Positions 1-8,147 of a stretch of DNA of 64,000 nt are shown here, piece by piece. The stretch comes from an uncultured Balneolaceae bacterium. GTDB lineage: Bacteria > Bacteroidota > Rhodothermia > Balneolales > Balneolaceae. Position numbers and translations under genes: made by a program. The stretch covers positions 1-64,000 of the forward strand of contig CAJXOW010000009.1 of the NCBI GenBank assembly GCA_913057825.1, in the 5' to 3' direction. The first letter of the stretch is position 1. Each line of letters begins with the position of its first letter. The notes below the pieces were generated by a model. It had not been told where the DNA came from. It saw only the letters and a program-made list of their open reading frames with translations, and made no database searches.

Positions 1-193
1 CATCCTCTTCCTGGACTTCTCCGCTGATATTGGTTTCCGTGTAGCCCGAGGGATCCCGGAATGCCTCGTCTTCAAACCTTTCCTGGGCATCGTTTTGTGA
101 ACAGCCTATTATTAACAGCCCGCACACCAAGGCCCCAAGAATGTTGGAGGCCAGACCGGATTTGATACGATTGGATTGATAAAAATTCTTCAC
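1..193 (-). CDS. Lipoprotein, 5' part only (runs off the left edge)
   Basis: On the minus strand a frame opens at a GTG at 191-193 and stays open to the window edge. It encodes a short basic N-terminus (KNFYQSNRIK), a hydrophobic stretch, and a lipobox LLIIGC followed by S-Q-N-D, so the mature protein should be lipid-anchored. The visible mature part is acidic and has no recognisable domain. There is no in-frame ATG upstream before a stop, so GTG is the likely start, although no strong ribosome binding site is visible. A competing frame that starts at an ATG near 260 is longer upstream but lacks any protein-like signal. Function unknown. Confidence 0.5.
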   Translation of the reverse strand, partial: MKNFYQSNRIKSGLASNILGALVCGLLIIGCSQNDAQERFEDEAFRDPSGYTETNISGEVQEED

Positions 194-299
194 CAGTAGA
201 GACTTTTTTCTTTTCGTGTCGATTCATTCTTATTTTCATTTTAAATTTTGATAATATCAATTATTTCTGAAAATCATTTAAGCATCGAGGTTTTTCACA

Positions 300-1154
300 T
301 TGTCAAAGATAGGGACATACTCGGCGGGTTTTGGCTTTATAGCGATTATCCTCTTGTCGTTTTTACTTCTCGGGGGACTTCATGATAGCCGACCGCCGGA
401 CAATATATCCCCGGATATTCAATCGACAACGACCGGCCCCCAGGTCGAAGACACGCCCGACATCGGGGTATTGTTGAATGCCAATGAGAAGTTTGTCTAC
501 AACGTGAAGTACAGTTTTTTCACCCTGGGAAAAATTTATGTGGAGATTTTGGGGGATAGTCTCTACCGGGGACGCAAGACCTATCATCTGAAAACCTCGA
601 TCGAGTCCAATCCCTCGATTCCTTTTATGGGGCGGGAGATTAACCAGTATAACAGTCTGATGTTTGTAGCCGACAGCACCCCACGAACGGCCGTTTTTTG
701 GACCGATAATGTGGATGAGAAAATATATAATGAGACGCGCTACGTGTTCGACCGGGATTCCGGCAGGGTCTATACGTTTGAGAAGGAATCTGCCCGCGAT
801 ACGCTCGAACTGGAGGAGCCGGCGAGCAGCGGACATATGCTTTTTTATTTTGCCCGGATATTCGCCGGATCCCCTCAGCCGTATCGGATCCCCATTTATA
901 TTGACCATGAAAAAGGTTACTTGCGGGCTGAAAACAGCAAGAAAATGGATACGCGGGAGTACGAAGCGTTTGCGAAGCCAATAAAAACTTATCTGACGAC
1001 CGGCCACGCCGATGTGAACGGTCCGTTTGGATTCAGAGGAGACTTCAAAGCGTGGTTCGCCGCGGATCCGCTTCGTATCCCCGTAGAAGCACACGTCAAA
1101 GTATGGCTGGGGAATGTCAAAGTCCGTCTTATAAAATATGAACGCGGTCGGTAG
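300..1154 (+). CDS. DUF3108 family exported protein
   Basis: A 284-residue protein. It begins with a hydrophobic signal or anchor segment at about residues 9-27 and continues with a beta-rich region typical of DUF3108 (start of the domain near ANEKFVYNVKYSFFTLGKI). Proteins of this family are exported and of unknown function in Bacteroidota and relatives. The start is a TTG at 300; no ATG in this frame is close enough to keep the signal segment. It is divergent from the lipoprotein at 1-193, and the roughly 100 bp between them is AT-rich and probably holds both promoters. Family call is by sequence pattern; function is unknown. Confidence 0.7.
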   Translation: MSKIGTYSAGFGFIAIILLSFLLLGGLHDSRPPDNISPDIQSTTTGPQVEDTPDIGVLLNANEKFVYNVKYSFFTLGKIYVEILGDSLYRGRKTYHLKTSIESNPSIPFMGREINQYNSLMFVADSTPRTAVFWTDNVDEKIYNETRYVFDRDSGRVYTFEKESARDTLELEEPASSGHMLFYFARIFAGSPQPYRIPIYIDHEKGYLRAENSKKMDTREYEAFAKPIKTYLTTGHADVNGPFGFRGDFKAWFAADPLRIPVEAHVKVWLGNVKVRLIKYERGR

Positions 1155-1419
1155 TCTGCCCGTTTTGTGGCAAAATTCTGGAATTATAATTTTGGAGGTT
1201 CTTTCTATATTCTTCCTCGGGAGGAAGGATTTCCAGGGGGGGTGTTGGCCGAAAGAAATCTTTTGTTGAAAGGGGATAGGGGACGAATCCCCTGGCTGCC
1301 TGTTTCCGGACGGTAGTCGGTGTCAGCTCCTGTAGCTATCGGGACAAGCTATGAATACTATCTGAGGAAGAAAGGGCAGAAACAGTTTTTTTAATAACTA
1401 TTAATATAAAATAATAGAT
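1155..1419. other. Intergenic stretch without a visible gene
   Basis: No plausible coding frame is seen. It holds a small imperfect hairpin near 1222-1240 (CCTCGGGAGGAAGG) and, near 1327-1345, a copy of a short motif resembling TGTAGCTATCGGGAC. That motif resembles the hairpin inserted in the tRNA-Asn pseudogene at 9050. Confidence 0.4.
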
Positions 1420-1881
1420 ATGACTGATCATAAACATCCCACGGTCTCTTTCAAGCGACTGGAGCACGGGCGTGATTTACCGCTGCCATCGTACGAATCA
1501 GAATTTGCTGCCGGTATGGATATCAGGGCGGCGCTTGAAGAGCCTTTTGAGCTGAAGCCGGGTCGACGTGCGTTGATTCCGACCGGATTGAAGATGGCCT
1601 TGCCGGCCGGCTATGAAGCCCAGATACGTCCCCGCAGCGGACTGGCCTATCGCAACGGAATCACCATGCTCAACACCCCGGGGACGATCGATGCCGATTA
1701 CCGGGGAGAAGTCAAGGTGCTGGCGGTTAACCTCGGACAGGAAACCTTCAAGATTGAACACGGCGATCGTATCGCCCAGATGATCATCGCACCGATTGTG
1801 CAAGGCAACGTTCAGGAAGTCGAGGAATTACCCGACACAGAGCGGGGAGAGGGCGGGTTCGGCAGTACAGGCAGGAAGTGA
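1420..1881 (+). CDS. dut: Deoxyuridine 5'-triphosphate nucleotidohydrolase (dUTPase)
   Basis: A 153-residue trimeric-type dUTPase, which hydrolyses dUTP to dUMP and pyrophosphate. This keeps uracil out of DNA and feeds thymidylate synthesis. The five family motifs are in order: AGMDIRA near residue 31, RPRSGLA near 71, the uracil-binding loop [13 protein letters not shown] near 86, GDRIAQMII near 117 and the glycine-rich C-terminal [10 protein letters not shown] that closes over the active site. Length is normal for the bacterial enzyme. The gene stands alone and is followed at once by an AT-rich heptad-repeat element. Confidence 0.97.
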   Translation: MTDHKHPTVSFKRLEHGRDLPLPSYESEFAAGMDIRAALEEPFELKPGRRALIPTGLKMALPAGYEAQIRPRSGLAYRNGITMLNTPGTIDADYRGEVKVLAVNLGQETFKIEHGDRIAQMIIAPIVQGNVQEVEELPDTERGEGGFGSTGRK

Positions 1882-1888
1882 TTTTTGA

Positions 1889-2071
1889 TTAATAATTTAT
1901 GATTGATGATTAATGATTTTTTTTGCTTTTGTTTTCTTAATTGGATCCAACCTGAATTAAGCAAGAAGTGTATACATTAAAGGTAGTGACAATTAGACCG
2001 GCTAGTGTAATCATTAATCATCAATCATAAATTATTAATTATTAATTATTAATCATTAACCACCAATCAGG
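1889..2071. repeat. Heptad-repeat element, TAATCAT type (family H)
   Basis: Arms at 1889-1918 and 2009-2038 are perfect inverted copies over 30 bp. The right array continues to about 2071. Both arms are read as 7-nt quasi-repeats (TAATCAT, CAATCAT, AAATTAT, TAATTAT). The roughly 90 bp between them is not repetitive and contains a GTGTATAC motif. It lies between the ends of dut and the convergent PH-domain gene. It could serve as a bidirectional terminator, but the 7-nt periodicity goes beyond what a terminator needs. Confidence 0.8.
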
Positions 2072-2089
2072 ATTAAGCTTCGAGGAAGC

Positions 2090-2608
2090 TTAATCCGTCT
2101 GCTCGCGAAACTCTTCATCCGAAATAAGTCCTTGCTGCCAGAGGCCGGTGAGGTAGTTTTTTCGTTCCATTTCGCCGGGTTCGTAGGAGGGTGAACGGGG
2201 TTTGGTTTTATCTTTTGCATGGCGGCGTTTTTTGGCGGCCTCTATGGCCTCTTCAAGGATATCCTTGAATTTCCATGGATGAGTAAGACCGAATAATTTC
2301 ATGTGGCGCGTTTCGGTCTGCAGCCAGAGGGTGCCGACGTCGAGCTTTTTGTTAAGCCAGCTCTGGGTTACTTTGATCGACTGAATATTTTCCAGATCTA
2401 TATGCTGACTGTATCTACCGTCCATTGCTTTTAGTCCCGCATCGCTGACTTCATACCGAAACTGACGATGACGGTTCCAGACGAAGTAAAGCGACAATAG
2501 TCCGATACCGAAAACCGGAATGAGTAAAATCGAGTAGGCGTACGACAGCGCAAAATACTTCCAGCTCGGCTTGAGGACTTTTATTTTTTGGGATTTTTGT
2601 TCAGCCAT
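2090..2608 (-). CDS. PH-domain (bPH2-like) membrane protein with SHOCT-like tail
   Basis: A 172-residue protein. Two hydrophobic segments at about residues 18-45 precede a bacterial PH domain of the YdbS/bPH2 type. The region around residues 52-110 has the usual order: YEVSDAGLKAMDGR, the helix-turn DLENIQSIKV, then VGTLWLQTE. The C-terminal 20 residues (YLTGLWQQGLISDEEFREQ) look like a SHOCT oligomerisation helix. Proteins of this class sit in the cytoplasmic membrane; their substrate or partner is not known. The gene is convergent with dut, and its upstream region carries a family A repeat 28 bp before the start codon. Confidence 0.7.
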   Translation of the reverse strand: MAEQKSQKIKVLKPSWKYFALSYAYSILLIPVFGIGLLSLYFVWNRHRQFRYEVSDAGLKAMDGRYSQHIDLENIQSIKVTQSWLNKKLDVGTLWLQTETRHMKLFGLTHPWKFKDILEEAIEAAKKRRHAKDKTKPRSPSYEPGEMERKNYLTGLWQQGLISDEEFREQTD

Positions 2609-2635
2609 GAGTCTGGGTTATCCTTTAATAAGCGA

Positions 2636-2796
2636 GTTTTTTTGAAAATCCGGGCGGCGGTTCCTCGTTCGAAAGTTTTTCTCGTATTGGCAAAGGTTAC
2701 ATATGCTTCCAAACTTTTTAGTTTTATTGGCAAATCCCTGCCTTTTTACCGAAAAACTTAATACTTCGGAACCGCCGCCCGGGTTTTCAAAAAAAG
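2636..2796 (-). repeat. Family A palindromic element, copy 1
   Basis: Outer arms meet as GGGCGGCGGTTCC at 2652-2664 and GGAACCGCCGCCC at 2768-2780. Pairing extends outward through a T-rich/A-rich flank (TTTTTTTGAAAA versus TTTTCAAAAAAA) to about 2636 and 2796. Just inside the stems are the two conserved asymmetric ends of the family: TCGTTCGAAAG on this side and AATACTTC on the other. These define a reversed orientation relative to copies 3, 5, 6 and 7. The interior is of the subfamily with CGAAAAACTTAAT. Confidence 0.85.
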
Positions 2797-3277
2797 CTGC
2801 AGGTTATGCCAATCGTTAAGCAGATACCGATCTGTCTCCATACGTCTGCAAAAGTTCATCCCGCCAGTGTTTACAATTTATGATTAAAACGAGTTACACA
2901 CAACGGAAGATCAATGAAGCCTCTACGGGTAAAATTGCCAGGCCGCAATAATAGAAATTGCCAGGGGGGATAGCCGAGCGTTCAAGCCGGATCAAGGAAA
3001 AATCGCTCTCTGAAATCGCCACAAAATTTTTATATTCAGGCGTTAAGTGAATAGCAATTTGAGATTAGGACGTTGAATACTGGTATTCACATGTTTGTGA
3101 GCAACAACGGGAATTTCATTCGAACTGTATTACCGTCACCCAATTTGAAAGCCTTGCTTACTTTTCCCGTTATTAAAGGCATTTTACGTCCAAAATCTTA
3201 AATTTTAAATCTTAAATTTTAAATTCCTAATCCCGAGCTGGCGAATACAGCAAGGGCGTAAAAAGAAGAATATAGCC
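2797..3277. other. Intergenic region upstream of ccmC
   Basis: About 480 bp with no credible coding frame. The direct repeat AAATTGCCAGG occurs twice near 2931 and 2955. A heptad array lies at 3190-3232. The promoter of the ccm cluster is presumably here, but I cannot place it with confidence. Confidence 0.4.
3190..3232. repeat. Heptad-repeat array, TAAATTT type (family H, single arm)
   Basis: Six tandem 7-nt units (AAAATCT, TAAATTT, TAAATCT, TAAATTT, TAAATTC, CTAATCC). No facing arm is seen within 200 bp. A related short array lies at 29473-29500. It sits 45 bp before the ccmC start. Confidence 0.65.
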
Positions 3278-3952
3278 GTGAAACCCTGGAAATACGCCGT
3301 GGCAATTTGGATGACGCTGGTGATTATCGGTGGATTTCTCATCGAGATTCCTGAAATTCCGATCCTGCTGGAGTCGGCGCGGAACCTGTTTCTGCATGTG
3401 CCGATGTGGTTTACCATGTTTGTGACCTTCGGTATGGGACTGGTGTACAGCATCCGCTATCTGAACTGTGAGCGACTGGAGCTCGACCGCAAAGCGGCGG
3501 CGGCGACGCAGGTGGGATTGTTGTTCGGGGTTTGCGGACTGCTGACCGGCTCGCTCTGGGCGCGCTTTACGTGGGGGACCTGGTGGACGTTCGCCGAGCC
3601 CAAGATGAACCTGGCGGCGTTGGCAATGTTGATCTATGTGGCCTATCTTGTCTTGCGCACGGCGTTCGACGATCCGGAGCAGCGGGCGAAACTGGCGGCG
3701 GTCTACAACGTGTTTGCCGCGACCACCATACCATTTTTGCTCTATATTATCCCCCGGCAGATGGCCAGCCTGCATCCGGGGGCCGAAGGTAATCCGGCGT
3801 TCAGTGAAATTACGGCGCCCGAGTTGCGTTACATATTCTATCCGGCGGTCGTCGGTTTTATCGGGTTGGCGATCTGGCTTTTTGACGTATTAGACCGCTA
3901 CAAGAAAGTACAGCAACAGTTGAAACAACGTACCATTTATGAGAATAGCTGA
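3278..3952 (+). CDS. ccmC: Heme exporter / cytochrome c biogenesis protein CcmC
   Basis: A 224-residue polytopic membrane protein of the heme-handling family. CcmC presents heme to the chaperone CcmE on the periplasmic side. The tryptophan-rich periplasmic loop is present as WGTWWTFAEPKMNLA at about residues 107-121, and candidate axial histidines occur at His40 (FLHVPMW) and in ASLHPG near residue 167. Six hydrophobic segments fit the family. The start is a GTG at 3278 with a purine-rich run (AAAGAAGAA) before it. It overlaps the next gene by 14 bp, which suggests translational coupling. The FAEPK variant of the usual WDARL motif is common outside proteobacteria. Confidence 0.9.
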   Translation: MKPWKYAVAIWMTLVIIGGFLIEIPEIPILLESARNLFLHVPMWFTMFVTFGMGLVYSIRYLNCERLELDRKAAAATQVGLLFGVCGLLTGSLWARFTWGTWWTFAEPKMNLAALAMLIYVAYLVLRTAFDDPEQRAKLAAVYNVFAATTIPFLLYIIPRQMASLHPGAEGNPAFSEITAPELRYIFYPAVVGFIGLAIWLFDVLDRYKKVQQQLKQRTIYENS

Positions 3953-4253
3953 TTTGCAAGAAAAGATTGATACGACAACGGCAGCTGATACGTTAACGGA
4001 AAGCTACAGCCAGCAATGGGAAGCCATGAGTCAGCTCGACCAGGCCGGACCGGTTATGCAATTCATGGCCTCCAACGACCTGATTTTCGTGGTCCTGGGC
4101 GTCAGCCTCATCATCTGGCTGGTCCTGATCGGATTTCTAATCCGACTCGACAAAAAAGTAAGCAGTCTGGAGCAGCAACTGGAAAACACAGAAAGTGAAA
4201 ACAGGCAGTCAAAAGAAACAATGTATACACCACAAGAAAACGAGCTCGAATAG
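3939..4253 (+). CDS. CcmD-like single-pass membrane protein
   Basis: A 104-residue protein starting inside the last codons of ccmC. It has one transmembrane segment at about residues 44-66 (DLIFVVLGVSLIIWLVLIGFL) followed by a basic, coiled-coil-like tail (LDKKVSSLEQQLE). Position, size and topology match CcmD, the small protein that helps release heme-loaded CcmE from CcmC. CcmD is poorly conserved in sequence, so the call rests mainly on context. The last ten codons and the stop (MYTPQENELE) are encoded by a repeat element shared with intergenic loci at 40.6 and 41.7 kb. The natural C-terminus has therefore probably been replaced. Confidence 0.7.
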   Translation: MRIADLQEKIDTTTAADTLTESYSQQWEAMSQLDQAGPVMQFMASNDLIFVVLGVSLIIWLVLIGFLIRLDKKVSSLEQQLENTESENRQSKETMYTPQENELE

Positions 4254-4290
4254 CCTCGAGCCTCGAGCCTCCAGCTTTAAACTGCCTGTA
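4200..4290. repeat. Heptad-core element overlapping the ccmD-like 3' end (family H)
   Basis: Short outer inverted repeats, AACAGGCAGT at 4200-4209 and ACTGCCTGT at 4281-4289, enclose a core. Read in reverse, the core shares GCTATTCGAGCT and GTATAC with the elements at 41701 and 40553. The heptad part is GCCTCGA, GCCTCGA, GCCTCCA at 4253-4273. The core supplies the last codons and stop of the upstream reading frame. The ccmE ribosome-binding region follows about 40 bp later. Confidence 0.6.
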
Positions 4291-4333
4291 TTAACAATAT
4301 GACAAGCAACAAACAAATCAACCAGCTTTACAC

Positions 4334-4729
4334 ATGAAGCCCAAAGTCATCATAGGAGTCGTCGCGATCATCGGCTTCACCTCGCTGCTGATGTACAATT
4401 TCGGCAACAGCATCAGTACCTATACCAATTTTAAGGAAGCCGCCAGCAAGGAAAGTGCACATGTAGTAGGCAAGTGGGCCGATGCCAAACCGCACGGCTT
4501 TTCCATGGAGACCAAGAAGTTCAGCTTCCACATGAAAGATCGCGACGGAAATGTCCGCAAGGTGGTATACGCGGGATCCAAGCCCAACAACTTCGAAAGG
4601 GCCGAAAAGCTGGTAGTGATTGGTTCGCTTAAAAATGATGTATTTTATGCGGACGAGATGCTGATGAAATGTCCCTCGAAGTACAACGACGCCAATCCCT
4701 CCGAATTTACGAAAGCTTCTGAACAATAA
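4334..4729 (+). CDS. ccmE: Cytochrome c maturation heme chaperone CcmE, CxxxY class
   Basis: A 131-residue periplasmic heme chaperone with an N-terminal membrane anchor at about residues 4-24 and an OB-fold domain. Classical CcmE binds heme covalently through the histidine of an HxxxY motif. Here the site is Cys113-P-S-K-Tyr117, so the motif is CxxxY. This variant is documented for Desulfovibrio and archaea, where the cysteine replaces the histidine as heme ligand. The motif is 14 residues from the C-terminus, the normal place. The gene lies 80 bp after the CcmD-like gene and 3 bp before ccmF, clearly in one operon. Confidence 0.92.
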   Translation: MKPKVIIGVVAIIGFTSLLMYNFGNSISTYTNFKEAASKESAHVVGKWADAKPHGFSMETKKFSFHMKDRDGNVRKVVYAGSKPNNFERAEKLVVIGSLKNDVFYADEMLMKCPSKYNDANPSEFTKASEQ

Positions 4730-4732
4730 CCT

Positions 4733-7258
4733 ATGCTCGGCTTTATCGGTAATGTTTTATTATGGTCGGCTTTTGCAGCCTCTCTTGCAGCGCTCATCGG
4801 TTACGGGTGGTCGGCCCGGCGGAATAATGACAAGCTTTTTCGCGCTTCCAACTATCTGTTTGCGCTAAAGGGAATTCTCGTTCTGGCTGCTTCGGGCGTA
4901 CTGGTACACCTGATTCTTAATCACCAGTTCCAATATTACTATGTCTTCAATTATACCAGCAAGGATCTGCAGCTGAAATACCTGTTTTCCGCTCTCTGGG
5001 GTGGACAAGAAGGCAGTTTCATGCTCTGGGTGTTGTTTTCGGGGGTGGTCGGATTGTTTTTGATGCGATTTACGAGGGAGCCCTATCGGAAGCCGGTCCT
5101 TTTTATTGTGGCGCTGAACCAGGTATTCCTGCTCTCAATGGTTGTGGGCATCGACTTCGGATTTATGAAGCTCGGTGCGTCTCCCTTCCGGACGCTGGCC
5201 CAGGAGATGCCGAATGCGCCTTTTATTCAGCAGAATCCCGATTTTGTGCCCTCCGACGGATCCGGGCTCAACGACCTGCTGAAGAGTCCCTGGATGATGA
5301 TCCATCCCCCGATATTATTTCTCGGGTTTTCCATGATGACCGTGCCCTACGCCTATGCGATGTCGGCCCTCTGGAAGAAACGCTACCAGGAGTGGGTGAA
5401 TCCTGCGCTTCCGTGGACGCTCGCGGCGAACTTGTGTCTGCTCACCGCGATCTTTTTGGGAGGATACTGGGCCTATGTGACTCTCTCTTTCGGAGGATAC
5501 TGGGCGTGGGATCCCGTTGAGAACGCCTCTTTTGTCCCCTGGTTGTTCGGCATTGCCGGCATTCATACGATGCTCATTCAGCGAAAGAGCTCCACTTCCC
5601 AGAAAGCTTCGCTCATTTTCGCGATACTTGCTTATATAGCGGTGGTATATGAAACGTTTTTGACCCGCTCGGGAATTTTATCCGATTCCTCGGTTCACAG
5701 TTTTGTGGACCTTGGCTTATATAACCAGTTGCTGGTGTTTATGGCGGTTATTGCCGGTCTCGGTGTGGGCATGATGTTTTACCGTTATAAAGAACTGCCC
5801 AAGCAGGATAAAGAATCTCCCTTGCTAAGCCGCGAATTTATGACCTTTTCCGGGGCGATGATCCTGTTTTTGATCGGATTGGTGATTTTGCTGGGGACCA
5901 GCTCGCCGGTCATCGGTCGGCTATTCGTGGAAAATCCGACGCCCCCGGAGGTCAGTTTCTATAACGAGTGGACCATGCCGTTGGCCATGATTGCGGCGGT
6001 TCTGACGGTGCTGGGACAGTATCTGTTCTGGAAACGCTATGATGCCGAAACGCTCGCCTCGGCGCTGCTGATGCCGCTGCTGATCACATCGGCGATCACC
6101 CTGACCAATATCATTTATGTAAATGTCCAGGATATCTACTATATGGCCTACCTGTTTACCGCGTGGTTTGCGTTGGTGGGCAATGCTTTCGTGATGTTCC
6201 GATTGGCGAGGCGACAGCCGAAACTGATCGGCGGATCGATGTCGCATATCGGATTTGCCCTGTTATTGCTGGGCATTATCGGCTCTTCGGTATACAATAC
6301 CGACATGCTGGACCAGGAGACGCGCAAGTATAACCAGGCCGTTGAACGGGGCGAGGTGATGGGAGAAAACGGCATGCCGGTGCAGCAGAAAGTGGAGATG
6401 GTGGAGCTGAAGCTCAATGAGCCGAAGTTGATCAACAGCGAGTATCTATTGACATTTGAGGGGTTTACCGTTGACCAGGGACCGCGTCCCGGACAGCAAA
6501 CCTATAAGATCAAAGTGGCAGATCCCGAGGGAGAATGGTCGCCATTTTATATGTATCCGGTGGTTTATCCCATGAAAAAACGGTCGCAGGCGCAGAACGT
6601 GGAATGGTCGGTCGAACCCGATGTGAGTGCAAGTTTCTTTAGTGATATATACCTGTATGTTGCCGGCAGTTCGTATGTAGAGGATAAAAATGAGGAGATT
6701 GAAAAGGCGCAGCAAAGGAACATGCGTCCCGCCGCTGCAAAGATGGGCAGTTCGCAGGGTGCGGGGGAGCGTCAGCAATCGAATGAGAGCAGTAAACCCA
6801 GCCTGACGTTGCAAAGAGGACAGACCAAGCAAGTGGGCCGGTATAAGGTGCATTTCAAGGAATTTATGCAGGCCGACACGTCCAATATGCCGTCAAATGC
6901 ATCGATCGGCGTGCGGTCGCTGCTCGAAATTACCGACACAAGAACAGACTCGGTCGTCAATGTAGATCCGATGTTTGCCGTAGTAAAGCGGCAGGACGGC
7001 AGCTACAGTTACGCTCCGCCGGTTTCTATTGACTCGTGGAATCTAACATTGCAATTCAGCAACGTGAATCCCGCTACCGGCAAGATCACCCTGGAGTTTC
7101 AGGGGATAAAAACCGAGCCGGTGGAAAAAGCGTGGGTATTGATAAGTGCCGAGGAAAAACCCTTTATTTCGATCGTCTGGTTGGGTACCTTTGTATTGAT
7201 GGTTGGATTCCTGGTATCAATATACCGACACGCCAGTCGCCCGAAGTCGAGTCATTAG
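4733..7258 (+). CDS. ccmF: Cytochrome c heme lyase subunit CcmF
   Basis: An 841-residue polytopic membrane protein with more than a dozen hydrophobic segments. It carries the family signatures WGGQEGSFMLW near residue 92 and the WWD-type loop with WAWDPVENASF near residue 257. CcmF takes heme from CcmE and attaches it to apocytochrome c. It is longer than the E. coli protein (about 650). The extra length is a large periplasmic region at about residues 540-815, including a low-complexity stretch near 645-690, before the last membrane segment. Genes for CcmA, CcmB, CcmG and CcmH are not in the window. A family A repeat starts 5 bp after the stop. Confidence 0.95.
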   Translation: MLGFIGNVLLWSAFAASLAALIGYGWSARRNNDKLFRASNYLFALKGILVLAASGVLVHLILNHQFQYYYVFNYTSKDLQLKYLFSALWGGQEGSFMLWVLFSGVVGLFLMRFTREPYRKPVLFIVALNQVFLLSMVVGIDFGFMKLGASPFRTLAQEMPNAPFIQQNPDFVPSDGSGLNDLLKSPWMMIHPPILFLGFSMMTVPYAYAMSALWKKRYQEWVNPALPWTLAANLCLLTAIFLGGYWAYVTLSFGGYWAWDPVENASFVPWLFGIAGIHTMLIQRKSSTSQKASLIFAILAYIAVVYETFLTRSGILSDSSVHSFVDLGLYNQLLVFMAVIAGLGVGMMFYRYKELPKQDKESPLLSREFMTFSGAMILFLIGLVILLGTSSPVIGRLFVENPTPPEVSFYNEWTMPLAMIAAVLTVLGQYLFWKRYDAETLASALLMPLLITSAITLTNIIYVNVQDIYYMAYLFTAWFALVGNAFVMFRLARRQPKLIGGSMSHIGFALLLLGIIGSSVYNTDMLDQETRKYNQAVERGEVMGENGMPVQQKVEMVELKLNEPKLINSEYLLTFEGFTVDQGPRPGQQTYKIKVADPEGEWSPFYMYPVVYPMKKRSQAQNVEWSVEPDVSASFFSDIYLYVAGSSYVEDKNEEIEKAQQRNMRPAAAKMGSSQGAGERQQSNESSKPSLTLQRGQTKQVGRYKVHFKEFMQADTSNMPSNASIGVRSLLEITDTRTDSVVNVDPMFAVVKRQDGSYSYAPPVSIDSWNLTLQFSNVNPATGKITLEFQGIKTEPVEKAWVLISAEEKPFISIVWLGTFVLMVGFLVSIYRHASRPKSSH

Positions 7259-7262
7259 CCGA

Positions 7263-7420
7263 AGCCCTTGATAAACCGGGCGGCGGTTCCTTGCTCGGAA
7301 ACTTTTCTTCGTTTGTAGACTTTATTTATGGGTGTTGCCCTTGATGAAAATTTTATTATTACTGCTTTTAAACCAGAAAATTTTAATGCTTCGGAACCGC
7401 CGCCCGGTTTATCAAAAGCT
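7263..7420 (-). repeat. Family A palindromic element, copy 2
   Basis: Perfect arms TTGATAAACC plus GGGCGGCGGTTCC lie at 7268-7290 and 7393-7415, with looser pairing to 7263 and 7420. The interior is of the second subfamily: TTGCTCGGAAACTTTTCTTCG at one end and CCAGAAAATTTTAATGCTTC at the other. It lies between ccmF and the DUF5683 gene and is in reversed orientation. Confidence 0.85.
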
Positions 7421-7459
7421 AATAGAGCTGATTAATTAACATTTATTTAACGAGATATT

Positions 7460-8143
7460 ATGCGATCCAGATGTAGCCTTTTTACCAATTGGGTATTTAC
7501 TTTCTTGCTGGTCGGAGGCTTTTTGTGTTTTGCCGGCACAGCAAGCGCGCAAGAACAACAGTCGGCAACGACAGAAGACCTTCCTAACCCGAGAAATGCG
7601 CTGTTAAAATCGGTCGTAATGCCGGGTTGGGGACATTATTACGTTAACCAGGAAGACTGGAATCGCGGTAAATACCACCTGGCTGCGGATGTTGTGATGG
7701 TTGCGGCTTATGTAGGTCTTCGGATTCGGTCGGATCACTTTGAAAATGACTTGATCAGTTTCGCACGGGCGAAGGCCGGAGCCGACTTGAGCGGTCGTGA
7801 TCGACAGTATCGACTGGCGATCGGCAATTTTGATAACCGGGAAGCCTACAATGAATACTACCTCAAAGTTCGCGGGTGGGACCAATTATATCCGGAGCAG
7901 GAACAGTACCAGTGGAATTGGACAAATGAGGAGGCGCGCAGTCAGTATAATAACATGCGGCAGCGAGTCGACAAGATCGATCGGCAGTTGCCGGCCTTGC
8001 TCAGTTTGATGGTGGTGAACCGGGTCGTCAGTGGTATCAGCGCTTATTTGCAGGCGCGCGATGTAATCGATCGGTCCCCGAAAGTGGGATTGGCGCCCAC
8101 AGGGGGCGGTGGTATGGCGACACAGATCCAGATACCCCTTTGA
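7460..8143 (+). CDS. DUF5683 family exported protein
   Basis: A 227-residue protein with a clear signal peptide (hydrophobic residues about 12-27, cleavage after TASAQ). The domain opens with the family pattern PRNALLKSVVMPGWGHYYVNQ at about 46-66. In this family the pattern marks a short membrane-associated helix pair of unknown role in Bacteroidota-type envelopes. The remainder is charged and contains a helical region with QYNNMRQRVDK. The stop codon is 4 bp before the truA start, so the two are probably co-transcribed. No function can be assigned. Confidence 0.75.
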   Translation: MRSRCSLFTNWVFTFLLVGGFLCFAGTASAQEQQSATTEDLPNPRNALLKSVVMPGWGHYYVNQEDWNRGKYHLAADVVMVAAYVGLRIRSDHFENDLISFARAKAGADLSGRDRQYRLAIGNFDNREAYNEYYLKVRGWDQLYPEQEQYQWNWTNEEARSQYNNMRQRVDKIDRQLPALLSLMVVNRVVSGISAYLQARDVIDRSPKVGLAPTGGGGMATQIQIPL

Positions 8144-8147
8144 TCGT

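Noticed and set aside
363-1094. Long minus-strand frame opposite the DUF3108 gene
   Set aside because: Composition is not protein-like and the plus-strand gene has a signal peptide and family pattern.
1889-2071. CRISPR array
   Set aside because: The repeats are 7-nt and contiguous, without spacers, and no cas genes are present; none of the heptad loci fit.
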